DNA of 64,000 nt from Leptidea sinapis (taxonomy: Eukaryota; Arthropoda; Insecta; Lepidoptera; Pieridae). Shown here piece after piece: positions 1-9,708 of the stretch. Both the position numbers and the translations under genes were made by a program. The number at the start of each line of letters is the position of its first letter. Positions within the stretch are counted from its first letter, which is position 1. The DNA is taken from the NCBI RefSeq assembly GCF_905404315.1, contig NC_066279.1, positions 8,072,501 to 8,136,500 of the forward strand. The letters are read 5' to 3'. Below the pieces are notes generated by a model. The model did not search any database, had not been told where the DNA came from, and saw only the letters and a list, made by a program, of their open reading frames with translations.

Positions 1-10
1 GAAGATAAAA

Positions 11-262
11 GAAAGGCTATCGTCGACTGTGCAGCTACGAATTCTGAAGTTCTTTGGTCACATCTCCAAAAATGAAGGATCGATTGAGCGGTTGATAGTG
101 CAGGGCGAAGTGGAGGGGAAAAGAGCGAGAGGACGCTCACCTACGCGATGGACGGATCTTATCAAAGCAGTGACCAAGACACCTGTGGTGGAGTGTTCCC
201 GCAATGATACAAACCGCCAAAAGTGGAGGAGCATCGCGAGAGAGGCAGTTACCCTAACATAA
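11..262 (+). mobile_element. RTE-like LINE, 3' end of reverse transcriptase ORF (fragment)
   Basis: The frame 29-262 reads FFGHISKNEGSIERLIVQG, then a basic RARGRSPTRWTD block, and ends in a stop near 262. The pattern (W/F)FGH.xR...RL...G, GRxPxRWxD and a final W+S is the C-terminus of insect RTE-like endonuclease/reverse transcriptases. Endonuclease and polymerase parts lie outside the window or are lost. Similar C-termini occur at 9990-10228, 20130-20835 and 50645-50985. It is a dead fragment, not a host gene. Confidence 0.8.
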
Positions 263-390
263 GGAGACCAACGACGACTAATATTCCATCATCTTAGCGG
301 CCACTACCACTCTGAAAAAAGTGACCGATTGAGAAGAATGAAATTTCTTTATGAAAAAATATTTTCAGCTGACTTTTCCCTACATAACGG

Positions 391-450
391 GTTTAGGGTT
401 CCGCAGCCAAATGGCAAAAAGCGGAACCCTTATAGATTCATCGTCGTCTG
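391..450. repeat. Short interspersed repeat with GGTTCCG...CGGAACCC core
   Basis: The stretch holds GGGTTCCGCAGCCAAATGGC followed closely by GCGGAACCC, an imperfect inverted pair, then TCGTCGTCTG. Sequences of this form (GGTTCCGTA...AACGGAACCC...GTCTGTC) are very widespread in lepidopteran genomes, from memory. A decayed relative sits at about 1888-1952 (TTTCGTACCC...AACGGGAAC...CTGTCCATCTGTCC). Origin and mobility are unknown. Confidence 0.5.
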
Positions 451-726
451 CACGATACAAAGCTAGTAGGGAAGATGTTTTACTGTTTCGCGGCCGTGTG
501 CTAAGCCTGACGATACAATGCTAGGAGGGAAGATGTTCTACATACTCGCGGCCGTGCGCTAAACCTACACGATACAACGCTAGTAGGGAAGATGTTCAAC
601 TTTTTCGCATCCGCACGTTAAACCTGCACGATACTAAGCTAGTGAGGAAGTTTGACATTTGACATTAGTTGTCTACGTTTTGGCGGCCACGCGCTAATCT
701 GCATAATACTACGCTAGTAGCGAAGC
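449..726. repeat. Minisatellite, about 59-bp unit, four full copies plus one partial
   Basis: Units start at about 449, 508, 566, 625 and 700. Each opens with TGCACGATACWAMGCTAGTA and continues GGGAAGATGTT; most close with GCGGCCGTGYGCTAAACC. The first three units are 58-59 bp. The fourth is about 75 bp because of extra GACATT-type sequence, and the fifth stops after AGCGAAG. No coding frame spans it. Confidence 0.85.
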
Positions 727-838
727 CCAATAGTAAGAAATACTCAATCGGTGCCAATCGCTCTCTCCCTTGAACAAAAACGTCCCACATTTTCGTGACG
801 CTCTATTGCGTTTCATTCGTAAAAATTGGCCATTTTTA

Positions 839-1499
839 ATTCCGTGGCCATCTGGAGGGCAAAGCCAAATTGGCTTCGAAGAAGCTGGGCGTCATCAATA
901 GAGCACGGCAATACTTCAAGCCGGCCCACATTCTAGCGCTCTACAAAGCGCAGGTCCGGCCACACATGGAGTATTGCTGTCATCTCTGGTCTGGTGCACC
1001 CCAGTATCTGCTCGATCCATTTGACCGCGTGCAACGTAGAGCAGCTCGAATTGTCGGGGACTCAGTGCTCTGTGAACGGCTGGATCACTTGGCGCTGCGT
1101 AGAGACGTCGCTTCATTGTGTGTCTTTTACCGCATTTATCACGGGGAGTGTTCCGAAGAGCTGTTTAACCTGATTCCTGCCGCCGAATTTCACCATCGCA
1201 CGACACGCCACAAGTTAGGATACCATCCCCACCATCTGGATGTGTGGCGGTCCTCCACAGTGCGGTTTTCAAGAAGCTTTCTCCCTCGTACTACAAAGCT
1301 GTGGAATAAGCTTCCTTGTGCGGTGTTTCCGGGACGATACGACATGGGTACCTTCAAGAAAGCGCGTACACCTTCCTCAAAGGCCGGCAACGCTCGTGTG
1401 ATTCCTCTGGTGTTGCAAGAGAATGTGGGCGGCGGTGATCACTTAACACCAGGTGACCCGTACGCTCGTTTGTCCTCCTATTCCATAAAAAAAAAAAAT
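839..1499 (+). mobile_element. Jockey-like LINE, 5'-truncated copy with poly(A) tail
   Basis: Same family as the large element at 40429-43816. Homology starts at AATTCCGTGGCCATCTGG (839) and runs through the RT thumb and C-terminus: KKLGVINRARQYF, LYKAQVRPHMEYCCHLWSGA, DRVQRRAARIVGD, LPCAVFPGRYDMGTF. The frame shifts near 1365 (FKKARTPSSK where other copies have FKKSAYTFLKG). It ends in the family tail GTGACCCGTACGCTCGTTTG...TCCATAAAA with an A run at about 1487-1499. Loss of the 5' part and the poly(A) end fit target-primed reverse transcription. Confidence 0.9.
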
Positions 1500-1984
1500 T
1501 ACCGCGCCTAAAAGAGGTTTACTACAAAACTATTTAAATATATTTTTAAAAGTGCTAACATTATAATTATAAAACAAACATCATGTAATACAAAATCCAT
1601 AAAATATCATTGACGAAAGCAAATTATCCTTGTTCATCTCGTTTCAATGATGCGTATATATTTAATGGTCTCTAAATATTGAATGTTTAATATTGCAGGT
1701 GGAATACTCAGTTTATCAGTACTGATTGTTATAAGTACGCACATCGAGCTCATTCATATTATAAGAAAGTACTTCATTAGTAATTATAATTATACTTTAA
1801 TACTTATAATTCATAATTATCAATAAATATTGGGTTACCCTACGTGATCAAAATATAGTAGTCGTTTTTTTCACTTTAGCATTATTATTAGTTTCGTACC
1901 CGAAAGAAAATTAACGGGAACTTTAAACACCACTGTCCATCTGTCCATCTAGCAACGATTTGAATCTTATAAGCCGTAATAGTT
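1500..1984. other. AT-rich sequence without a recognised feature
   Basis: No supported gene. The only structured part is a decayed copy (about 1888-1952) of the GTTCCGTA-type repeat described at 391-450. Confidence 0.6.
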
Positions 1985-2345
1985 AGCAGGATGTCTATAA
2001 CCAAAATCGAAAGCCGAAGTTGCGGTCTGAAACGAAAGAACGACGAACTTCGAATTAAATCCTATTACGAATGAACTTCGGCTCCGAAAAGTGCGGACGT
2101 ATTTCGTTTCGGAACAATAGACATAATCATAAAAAGTGACGTTGTACTTACAATCATAATAATGTCGAACAACGAAATGTAAATGTCAAGGGAATTTGGG
2201 AATAATTGAAACGAAAGGCAAAATGTGTAATTGCGAACTTCGTACAGATCTTCGGATCCGAAACACTTTCGTAATAGGAAAATTTACGATTCGTCAACCG
2301 AAACTTCGTATTTCCATTTTGGTAATAGAGCTCCTGAAACTTGTA
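1985..2345. mobile_element. Foldback (MITE-like) element with long inverted arms
   Basis: The left arm (about 1985-2095) contains CTATAACCAAAATCGAAAG and CCTATTACGAATGAACTTCG. The right arm (about 2245-2345), read on the minus strand, contains CTATTACCAAAATGGAAATACG and CCTATTACGAAAGTG in the same order. The arms flank a spacer of about 150 bp. No transposase fragment is present. Exact ends and target duplication could not be fixed by eye. Confidence 0.6.
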
Positions 2346-3110
2346 ACGTTGTAATATATTATATTCATTCAATATGATCCGTGTGGTCTTACTGAATAAA
2401 TATATTTTGAAACTGTAAATCCATTCTTCGGTAGACTCACATAATACGAAGAATATCCGATAAAAGCCGTTTCAATTCTATACAGTCACGTCAAAAGTAA
2501 GTCCGGGTTTCAACACAATATTGCGATTTCCATATCATGTCAGTTTTATAATATGTTCAAAATAAAATATGAATTTGGAATATTTTCCTGTTCTTTGTCG
2601 GTGCATATTTTCAAAGCTGCATGAAAATATGCATTATAGTGAAATAAAGCTTGACGCGATACAGAGTTTTCAATATTACATTTTATCAGGAATTCTGAAT
2701 ATGATTTCAATATTTTTTTTTACTATAAAGAACTTATGCATAAAACTGGATCCATTGCGATACATGTTATGTGTTTATCCCGGTCAGACCAGTAGCCCTA
2801 TTCTCGTAAAAAAAAAGGAGAATAGAATCAAAGAGACCTTATATCAAAAAGTTAAATTTCGTATTTTTGTAACACAAATTGACGGTTCAGTTCCGACTGT
2901 GATAAGTCACAAGTTACATTCCGATTTAGAATTCTCGTAAAAAGATCGAACGTAAAATGTTGGACGATGAGTTTCCCCAAATTTTGACGTTTGCCAACCT
3001 TAATAGTTGACAACCTTAAAACATCATAATATATATGACCATATAAATAACCCTTTTAATAGTATTTGAAGCAATTTAGATTTAGTAAAACAACAATGGT
3101 AACTTCGAGT
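2346..3110. other. AT-rich sequence, nothing supported
   Basis: A 123-codon open frame at 2569-2940 (plus) has no recognisable domain and the composition of random AT-rich DNA. I treat the stretch as intron or intergenic. Confidence 0.5.
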
Positions 3111-3117
3111 GAGCTTT

Positions 3118-3330
3118 CGTGGGAGGCTTCTTTGTGCAGGATTTAGGCTGGATTATGGATACTACAACGGCGCATTTTTCTGCAGTAATGTGTAAGCATA
3201 CTGTGTTTGGGTTTCAAGGGCGCCATAGCTAGTGAAATTACAGGGGCAAATGAGACTTAACATCTTATGTCTCAAGGTGACGAGCGCAATTGTAGTGACG
3301 CTCAGAATGTTTCAAGAATCTACTGGTAAA
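3118..3330 (+). mobile_element. SINE-like repeat, family A
   Basis: First of nine copies in the window. Shared blocks in order are GGGAGGCTCCTTTG, GGCTAGATTATGGGTACCAC, CTGCCGTGAAGCAGTAATGTG, GGGCGCCGTAGCTAGTGAAA, GGCAAATGAGACTTAACAT and GTCTCAAGGTGACGAGCGC. Others lie at 5645-5800, 8155-8285, 8297-8460, 13285-13497, 16560-16830, 24663-24925, 57425-57565 and 58185-58495. This copy stops after the GCTCAGAATGTTTCAAGAATC block, so its 3' tail is missing. Confidence 0.8.
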
Positions 3331-3414
3331 CTACTGGTAACTAGTAGGACGAATTAACCATCGGAACGACTACATACTAATATGACTACATATATAATAT
3401 GAATATTCACTCAC

Positions 3415-3492
3415 CTGAATTTCATTCACCTTCCCGTAGATGGCGTTCTCGAGGCTTCGATTCTGCAAGCGGGCTAGCGCGTCCAAGCCATC
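3415..3492 (-). CDS. F-BAR protein gene, coiled-coil exon (last exon seen)
   Basis: Seventy-eight bases encode 26 residues, starting DGLDALARLQ and ending GKVNEIQ. On the minus strand the exon follows TTAATTATAG and is followed by the strong donor GTGAGTG, both in phase 0. It continues the helical segment of the exon at 6527-6655: the join KQLQ-DGLDALARLQ keeps a leucine-rich coiled-coil rhythm. In FES/FER kinases this position holds the second coiled coil, before SH2 and kinase domains, but no such exon is seen to the left. Upstream intron 3.0 kb; downstream intron runs off the window. Confidence 0.65.
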
Positions 3493-4235
3493 CTATAATT
3501 AAGCAATGAATTTTATTTGTTGCTCATGAATTATGCTACTTTAGGAAATAAGTTAATAAAAAATCAAATCTTTATTCATAAAGCAAACCAACTAAGTACT
3601 TAATGCTCTGGACTTGTTAAAATAGGTTTTAAGTAATGTTACCTTTATTTTCCCAAAATTTTTTCTGAATTGAAATTCCTATCATAAAATGATTTATTAT
3701 TAGTTGGACTCTGTATGCAAGCGAACTAACCTTAAAGTTGCAAAAGTCATTGAGCCCTATCGTTTATCGATTCGTAAAACACCAATTATTGTTACAAAAT
3801 TACATACATAAGAATATAATAATATTTACATATTATTAAATTTTGTTGTTGTAGCTGTAATCGAAAGTAACAGATTATTATGTAATAAGTATATTTCAAA
3901 TTCAATTCTTAAATACCATCACGTAAAATGATATAAGCTATGTAGTCCATTTAAAAAATTGCTGTTATATCGGCTGTCGAACTGGCAGTAATAAATGATT
4001 TGTTTGATGTTTGCCATTTCATATTTCAACTTAAAACTATTAGCATTATAATATATAATAAAAGCTGAGAGAGCAGAGATAAATGTTGTTACTACGCACA
4101 TCGCGTGACTCCAAACAATAATAATTGGGCCTCTTCTTTGACCATTCCTAACGGTTGTTTACACAAAGTTTGACAATGACAAACACTAGCTGTCATCTTT
4201 ATTAGATTTTAAAACACATGATACATTTTAGAACA
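3493..4235. other. Intron sequence, AT-rich, nothing recognised
   Basis: Part of the 3.0-kb intron between host exons 3415-3492 and 6527-6655. No repeat family I recognise and no convincing open frame. Confidence 0.5.
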
Positions 4236-4616
4236 TAAGGCTGGGTTCATATTAGCTGTTATAGTTAAGATTTAAGTCAAATTTAACGTTAATAGTAATG
4301 CTGACTTTAACATAGACTGCGGAATGTGTTGCACCATCGTATTCCATGGCATCCTCCTCCTCCCTGCATCGTAATCCTCAGTACTGAGGGTCGTGAGGGT
4401 CGTCAAAATTATGATGACGTCATCTAAAAATTGTCACATATTGTCTACCCATTAATGTACCAACCATCCTACTGTAAAATGTGATTTGCAATAAAATATT
4501 TTGATTTGATTTGATTTGAAAAAAAAAAAATTGTCTAATAGTGCGACGCATTTTTGCTTAACCGGTACTTTACCATGTTTTTTATTGCTAAATTGAGTTG
4601 GTGCAACCCAGCCTTA
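4236..4616. mobile_element. MITE with TAAGGCTGGGTT ends, interrupted by a LINE/SINE tail
   Basis: The ends are perfect 12-bp inverted repeats: TAAGGCTGGGTT at 4236-4247 and AACCCAGCCTTA at 4605-4616. GCTGGGTTGCACCAA-type ends are common in lepidopteran MITEs (memory). The middle (4341-4530) is foreign and listed separately. Outer TAA/TTA may belong to a TWA target duplication as in PIF/Harbinger, but the two sides are complementary rather than direct repeats, so the superfamily is uncertain. Confidence 0.65.
4341..4530 (+). mobile_element. 3' end of a non-LTR element nested in the MITE
   Basis: The piece ends in AATAAAATATT, three TTGAT units (TTTGATTTGATTTG) and an A run, the form of a retroposon 3' terminus. 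MITE sequence resumes at about 4531. It carries no readable protein; it may be a LINE 3' untranslated region or a SINE. Confidence 0.5.
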
Positions 4617-4794
4617 CTGTTACGAAATAACTAATAAATGTGTACGTGAAACACATTTATTGGTTGTTTTGTGAGTATATAAATAATAAGTATGCTTATT
4701 ATAATTTTTTTTTGTGAAAAAGTGACAAGATCTGTAAAAGGTTCACCTAATGGTAATGTTTATTATAGTTATTTTCATAGTATTATGTCCTAAC

Positions 4795-5062
4795 ATTATA
4801 CCTAAATATTAGCTACGCAATGTGTATAAAATTATTTAATCATCTACCTCTTGAAATAAAAAACTTACCAAAAAAACGATCTACTGGACTCCTGTATAAA
4901 TGGTTAATCAACAATTTTTTTTATAGTGCTAAGGATTTTTTATATTTTAAGTCAACTTTTGCATGCAAATTTAAATTAGCCGAATAGAAGACACTACAAT
5001 AAATATAAGATCTATAATGTATACTGTATTCAACGCAATAAATAAATTTAATTTAATTTTAT
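4795..5062 (+). mobile_element. LINE fragment, extreme C-terminus of RT ORF and tail
   Basis: A plus frame reads KLFNHLPLEIKNLPKK, then LYKWLINNFFYSAKDF, ending at a stop near 4985. The pattern kLxNxLPxeIK...fk..lk.wL is the usual end of CR1/jockey-type reverse transcriptases. A tail rich in TTTAATTTAATTTT closes the fragment at 5062, immediately before the next LINE piece. Confidence 0.6.
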
Positions 5063-5063
5063 T

Positions 5064-5652
5064 TCCTATGGTATATTGTTATGGGGCAATGCAGCTGATG
5101 CTAATACCATCATTGTGCTGCAGAGGAGGGCTATTCGCGCTATTTATTACCTATGTTCTAAAGAAATATTAAGAGAAAGGTTTAAAGAAATGAACATTTT
5201 AACTCTCAATTTGCTAGAGACTGTGGTAATCGTAATGTAAACACCAGGAACAAACATAACCTTGTTATGCCTACTACTCGGCTAAGTCACTATAAGTCTT
5301 TTGTTGGGCGATGTATAAGCTTCGACAACAGAATCCCAGAAAATGTACACAACAAATGTGTTACAAAATTCAAAAGAATTGTTAAAAAACGTTTGAGTGA
5401 GAAAGGTTTACTATAACATAAATTATTTTCTTAATGATTCTACAGAATGGGATTGGAGCGACCGCCCTCAGGCTTTTTAATAATAAATTTTACTGTACGA
5501 TATTATATTATTAAAAAAAATTAGTAATCGACTAAGATTCTTGCGCCCGTTCTTCTAGTATCAGGGGCATACCTATTCGAATTAATAGTTCTTCAGACTT
5601 TCAATAAATGGTTTCAAATCCTATTTTGAATAAAAATATTTGAAATTGAATA
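5064..5652 (+). mobile_element. LINE (family B) 5'-truncated fragment with (TTGAAT) tail
   Basis: The frame encodes YGILLWGNAADANTI, LQRRAIRAIYYLC and LRERFKEMNILTLN, then after a frameshift a TRNKHNLVMPTTRL-like block and VHNKCVTKFKRIVKKRLS. The same protein is found at 17950-19205 (minus) and 56390-56963 (plus). The 3' end ATTTTGAATAAAAATATTTG is shared with the 56 kb copy. Confidence 0.75.
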
Positions 5653-5800
5653 AGTGATACGTCCAACCCATTACAATGCAGTACCGCTCGGGACTCTTGA
5701 ATGGCATTAAGCTCGTCACTGTGGGACATGAGATGTTAAGTCTCATTAGCCAAGTGATTTCACTAGCTTCTTCAAGGTATTCACAGCAGAAAAAAATAAT
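5645..5800 (-). mobile_element. SINE-like repeat, family A (decayed)
   Basis: Minus-strand blocks CAATGCAG, GAGACTTAAC and AGTGAAATCAC follow the family A order described at 3118-3330. The 5' third is badly eroded. It abuts the 3' tail of the LINE fragment at 5064-5652. Confidence 0.65.
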
Positions 5801-5839
5801 GGATACGACACTTACAGCCACTGTCTCAATATAATTAAC

Positions 5840-6509
5840 GCTAATGCTATGCTATGTATGTTACACAACTAGGGGCTGTACAAAAGAAATTCTTACGCAT
5901 TTTAAACTATCGTATGAATTGTGGTAGGGCTAACTACAATGAACTTTTAAAAACATACAATTTACTTTCACTTAGCCAAAGACGTCACTTAATAGACTGT
6001 GTCACCTTAAGAAAAACATGTGTCAATGAACTAGCTTGTCCTGAACTTCTCCAGCTTTTGCCATTCAATGTTCCTGCCAGGTTTTTACGCACACACAGAA
6101 CTTTCAACCTACTGACTCCTAGAACCAATATTGGGTTTCGCGCGCCTCTTCACAGAATGTGTTCATCATTAGATTCTTACATTAATGTCGACCTGTTTTC
6201 GCACTCCTCTACTGCTGCATTTAAGACTAAGTTAAAACAACAATTACTGTCCTTACCTTAAACCTTGTATCTTTATTCATTATTATATCCCTGTCTGTGT
6301 CTCGATTTATATAATACTGTGTATTCGCCTAAATATCTATTGTTTACTTATCTTATCGTTCTGTTGTCATGTCTGTAAAACTGTATTCTTTTGTGTTCTC
6401 AGTGAAACTATTCTAGGATATATCCAATATTGTAATTTGTATATTTACTTAATTTAATTTTGTACTATAGTGATGTATCTGTTTGTTTCCTTAATAAATA
6501 AATAAGTAA
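5840..6509 (+). mobile_element. LINE fragment (family C) with (TAAA) tail
   Basis: The open frame 5854-6261 encodes 135 residues: VQKKFLRILNYRM, NYNELLKTYNLLSLSQRR, LLPFNVPARFLRTHRTF, then a closing STAAFKTKLKQQLL. This is the thumb and C-terminal part of a CR1/jockey-type reverse transcriptase. The 3' untranslated part ends in TTAATAAATAAATAAG at about 6494-6509. That end lies only 17 bp from the 5' splice site of the host exon at 6527-6655, on the intron side. Confidence 0.8.
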
Positions 6510-6526
6510 TAGAAGTCTGTCACAAC

Positions 6527-6655
6527 CTGCAATTGCTTTATCTGTATTTCAAGGTCCTGAGCGTCCTTCCAGAGCTGTTCGTAAGTGAGTCGAGCTTGAC
6601 CTCCCCCCATTCTGTCGAGCAACATCTCACCCCGGAGAACTGGAGGCATTGTCTC
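6527..6655 (-). CDS. F-BAR protein gene, exon after the proline-rich linker
   Basis: The exon is 129 bases, 43 residues, phase 0 at both ends: acceptor TTTACAG before GAGACAATG, donor CAG|GTTGTG. It begins ETMPPVLRGEMLLDRMGGGQ and ends in a helix, RLTYEQLWKDAQDLEIQIKQ. In FES/FER proteins an acidic stretch and a helix starting LTxExL follow the F-BAR domain at this point; the resemblance is moderate. The previous exon ends PGDPPIDVPA, so the junction falls in a flexible linker. A LINE tail sits just outside the donor. Confidence 0.75.
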
Positions 6656-7490
6656 CTGTAAACAAAAACTTGATTTATAAACCGTATGTATTGTAACATA
6701 TTCGTAAATCACATACAACAATGAATAATTGAAGGAAAAAATGAAGATTGTCTGCTTTTGAAATATAATTACCTCCTAAATGAATAGTTATATATAAATT
6801 GAGATGTATACATAATATTAGCTAATTACTGCAATCTGAATTAATTAACCACTATATATACCACCTGAAATAATTTTATTGTATAATATATACATATTTG
6901 AATAGAACTGTCATAAGCAATGACGCCTTATCAACAGGTAGTCGACTCACATTTATAGATAAAATTGTGTTGTTTATAATTTTATTCTGATATCTGAACT
7001 TTCGCGTCAGCTAGGTTTATGGGCTGTATTATAAATATGACTTTTCATTATTATTTATTATCAATACAAAAGTTATTTTAAAATATTATAAATTTCCAGA
7101 TGAGTTTCATTGCCAATTGTAAAAAAGAAAGAGGCCTTTAACGCGAATGGATTCAGAAACTATTTGTTAAACAATATATTATTTTACCAAAGTCCACAAT
7201 AAAAAGAACTTTCACACAAAAGTTCTGCAGCTTTATTTAATCAATTAATAACGGCTTGACTTTAATACTATATCAATTTACTTTTACGTTATAACTATTA
7301 GCTTAAATAGTTAAATAACTAGTTAAATGTTATTTCAGTTCGAATTAATACGTAAGTAGTATATTCCTCTTCTATGGGTTAAATTAGGATATTATGACGT
7401 TATGACTTTTAGGCTATATATATATATATAAGATAGGCAACATAGTAAACAACAGATATAAATATATATATAGTCTACATAAAATTATAA
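6656..7490. other. Intron, AT-rich, with a short (TA)n tract
   Basis: Part of the 3.05-kb intron between exons 6527-6655 and 9709-9894. Nothing recognised apart from a TA dinucleotide run at about 7414-7430. Confidence 0.5.
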
Positions 7491-7494
7491 TATA

Positions 7495-7698
7495 CTAGCT
7501 GACCCGACGGACGTTGTTCTGTCAATAAACGGTTCGAGAGATATGGTAAATGCGTGGGTGGGATATACACAACAAACTATAAATGTAAACCCTCCTAGCT
7601 TCAACGAATATATTACAAAAGATGTCATTGAGATCGGTCGAATAGTTTAGGAGTTATTAGGGAACATACAAACATACATTCTCTTTTATATATATAGA
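7495..7698 (-). mobile_element. Short non-autonomous Helitron
   Basis: On the minus strand the element starts TCTATATATATAAAAGAG and ends CGTCGGGTCAGCTAG, i.e. 5' TC and 3' CTAG, and sits between A (7699) and T (7494). These are the classic Helitron rules. At 204 bp it has no Rep/helicase. The same 3' end closes the elements at 12251-12693 and 33310-33623 and the remnant at 24604-24650. Confidence 0.75.
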
Positions 7699-8154
7699 TT
7701 ATAATTGCTGGAAAATTCACTGGTGATAGTGTGAGTTTTAAGATTTGTTCACATTTATCATAATACTGTTTGTTTCCTATACCTGAATAAATAAAAATAC
7801 GGTTCGCCACTCGTTTGTCAGTAGCCTTATAGCGTAATTGTTTATGAATATCAAAGAAAGAGTTCCTTTTGATACAATTATTGTGTCTCGTACATTTATT
7901 CAAACAGAAACAATTGCATTATGAACGAAGCATAAAACATCCCCAGTTTAACCATATTGTTTGCAATTTTAATTCTAGCTTTTTATCTTATCTTGGTTAA
8001 GTTTATGTTAAGTCGTTATTATATAAAATAAGTTAGAATTTTGTATTGCTTGTTCTTTAAATGCAATCGCTAATTATTATCGTTGAGTCTTATAATTGTT
8101 GAAGATCCATAGACTCTATATTTATGAAAAGCTTGTTCATGTATAATGTAATTG

Positions 8155-8285
8155 TAGTGACGAGACGAGCAATCTGATGGTAGGTGATACGCCGTGCCCA
8201 TTACAATGCACTGTAGTTCAGTATTCTCGATCGAACCTACAATTCTGAATGGCGTTGCAATTGCGATAGAAACTTCGAGAGATAA
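8155..8285 (-). mobile_element. SINE-like repeat, family A, 3' half
   Basis: The plus strand reads GACGAGCAATCTGATGGTAG then GATACGCCGTGCCCATTACA, the reverse complement of the family A tail. It stops where a second copy in the opposite orientation begins (8297). Confidence 0.7.
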
Positions 8286-8296
8286 GATATGAGATT

Positions 8297-8460
8297 TACC
8301 AGTGGGAGGCTCCTTTGTACAGGTTGCCGGCTAGATTATGGGTACCACAACAGCGCTTATTTCTGTCGTGAAGCAGTAATGTGTTTTGGTCCGAAGGGCG
8401 CCGTAGCTAGTGAAATTACTGGGCAAATGAGAGTTAGATATCTTATGTCTCAAGGTGACC
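8297..8460 (+). mobile_element. SINE-like repeat, family A, 5' half
   Basis: Starts at GTGGGAGGCTCCTTTG and runs through GGCTAGATTATGGGTACCAC and GGGCGCCGTAGCTAGTGAAA to CTTATGTCTCAAGGTGACC. With the copy at 8155-8285 it forms a tail-to-head inverted pair that could fold back. Confidence 0.8.
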
Positions 8461-8844
8461 GAATCAGAACCAAATCGGTAAAACAGCGCAAATTCTCGCT
8501 TATAAATATTTATTGAGGTGGCTTAGACATGTTGATATTAACATTATACAACGAACATTGATAGAAATGTTAGAAAAAGGTTGAACTAGCCGATATTATT
8601 TAACTAATAGATAACTTAAAAATAAAAGTAAGTTATAATTGGTTTCACGCGATAATAACTGTGAAAATGTGTCATATATGACCGTTCTTCTCGGCTACTA
8701 CAAGTCTGATCCAAATTGAAGCGCTCGACTCTCAAATATCCTATATCGGAAGAAGAGTCAGGACAAGATTACTAAGTCTACGAAAAGTATGAGAGGGTAA
8801 AAGTAAATGTATGTAGTCAGGGAAGTATTTTAATATCTTCTCTG

Positions 8845-9125
8845 GGAGGCAGGCGTAATCGGCTGAATTGGCTGAACCGTTACTCTCACCACAAAGCCCC
8901 CGGTTCGATCCTCGCCCGTCAAGTACTTATGTGTTTTCGGTATTTAAATTAATATATACGTGTATTCGACACTTAATACGAGTAAGGTAAACGCTCTTGT
9001 TATTCCTCTGCTGTTAGATTACATTAGAGTATTGGCCTCAGTGATCACACACCATCAAGACATACATCAAGCCGTATATTCGATTTCCCCCCTCTTCCAA
9101 GAAAAAAATACAATCAAATAAAATC
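8845..9125 (+). mobile_element. Candidate tRNA-headed SINE with LINE-derived body
   Basis: The first 80 bases resemble a tRNA 3' half: an A-box-like TGGCTGAACC and a B-box-like CGGTTCGATCC near 8910-8920. Downstream, 8985-9050 reads AACGCTCTTGTTATTCCTCTGCTG...CAGTGATCACACACCATC, which matches the jockey-like LINE 3' region (GGCAACGCTCTTGTGATTCC, GGCGGTGATCACTTAACACC). It ends in an A-rich tail near 9100-9120. A chimaera of tRNA-like head and LINE body is how many SINEs are built. Confidence 0.55.
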
Positions 9126-9700
9126 ACTTAGTAGTTTAAAGTTTTATTTCAATACAATCAAGCGAGTAGTTTTTAAGTAGCTATACTCATCGAAGCCGCA
9201 TTATTTAAATATTTCATAGGGCACGAAATGCTTACGAGACGTTTTAAAATTGCCCCACGATTAGAGGCTTGGCATTATAGCTAAACAACTCAGTATTTCA
9301 GAAATTATACAAATCGTCGAATCCAAAATATATTTATCTATTTTTTTAATAGACTGCCAACAATCAATATTTCACGATATTCTTTATACCTAGTTGCTAA
9401 GATACATAATTAATCTTTTTAGATAAGATATTTTACCAGAAATGACCAGTTTGTGGCACTAGGTTATCTAAGTTTCTATTTTGTCTTCACTAGATTTCTA
9501 TAAGTAATCTATTCATTGAGTAAACTTATGATAAACCACTCTGTTTAATTCCAACGCCACCTGCTTCTATCCTTATAAACCTCGCGCGCTCCCTCTACAT
9601 TTTTTCCTCTTTTCATACATGCCGGCCGGTTCCGGGTGCGTTTGGACCTTTTTTGTTTTCAAATAGTCGACGAATGTCCTACGAGGTTTAGTATATAATT
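9126..9700. other. Intron sequence next to exon 9709-9894
   Basis: Mostly AT-rich. A short GC-richer patch at about 9575-9650 (CCTCGCGCGCTCCCTC, GCCGGCCGGTTCCGG) has no open frame that I can support on either strand. Confidence 0.4.
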
Positions 9701-9708
9701 AAGTGTAC

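Noticed and set aside
2569..2940. A 123-codon plus-strand gene
   Set aside because: AT-rich random-looking composition, no domain, no splice context.
8849..8925. tRNA gene
   Set aside because: Only the B box is convincing; acceptor and anticodon stems do not pair. Downstream LINE-like sequence favours a SINE.
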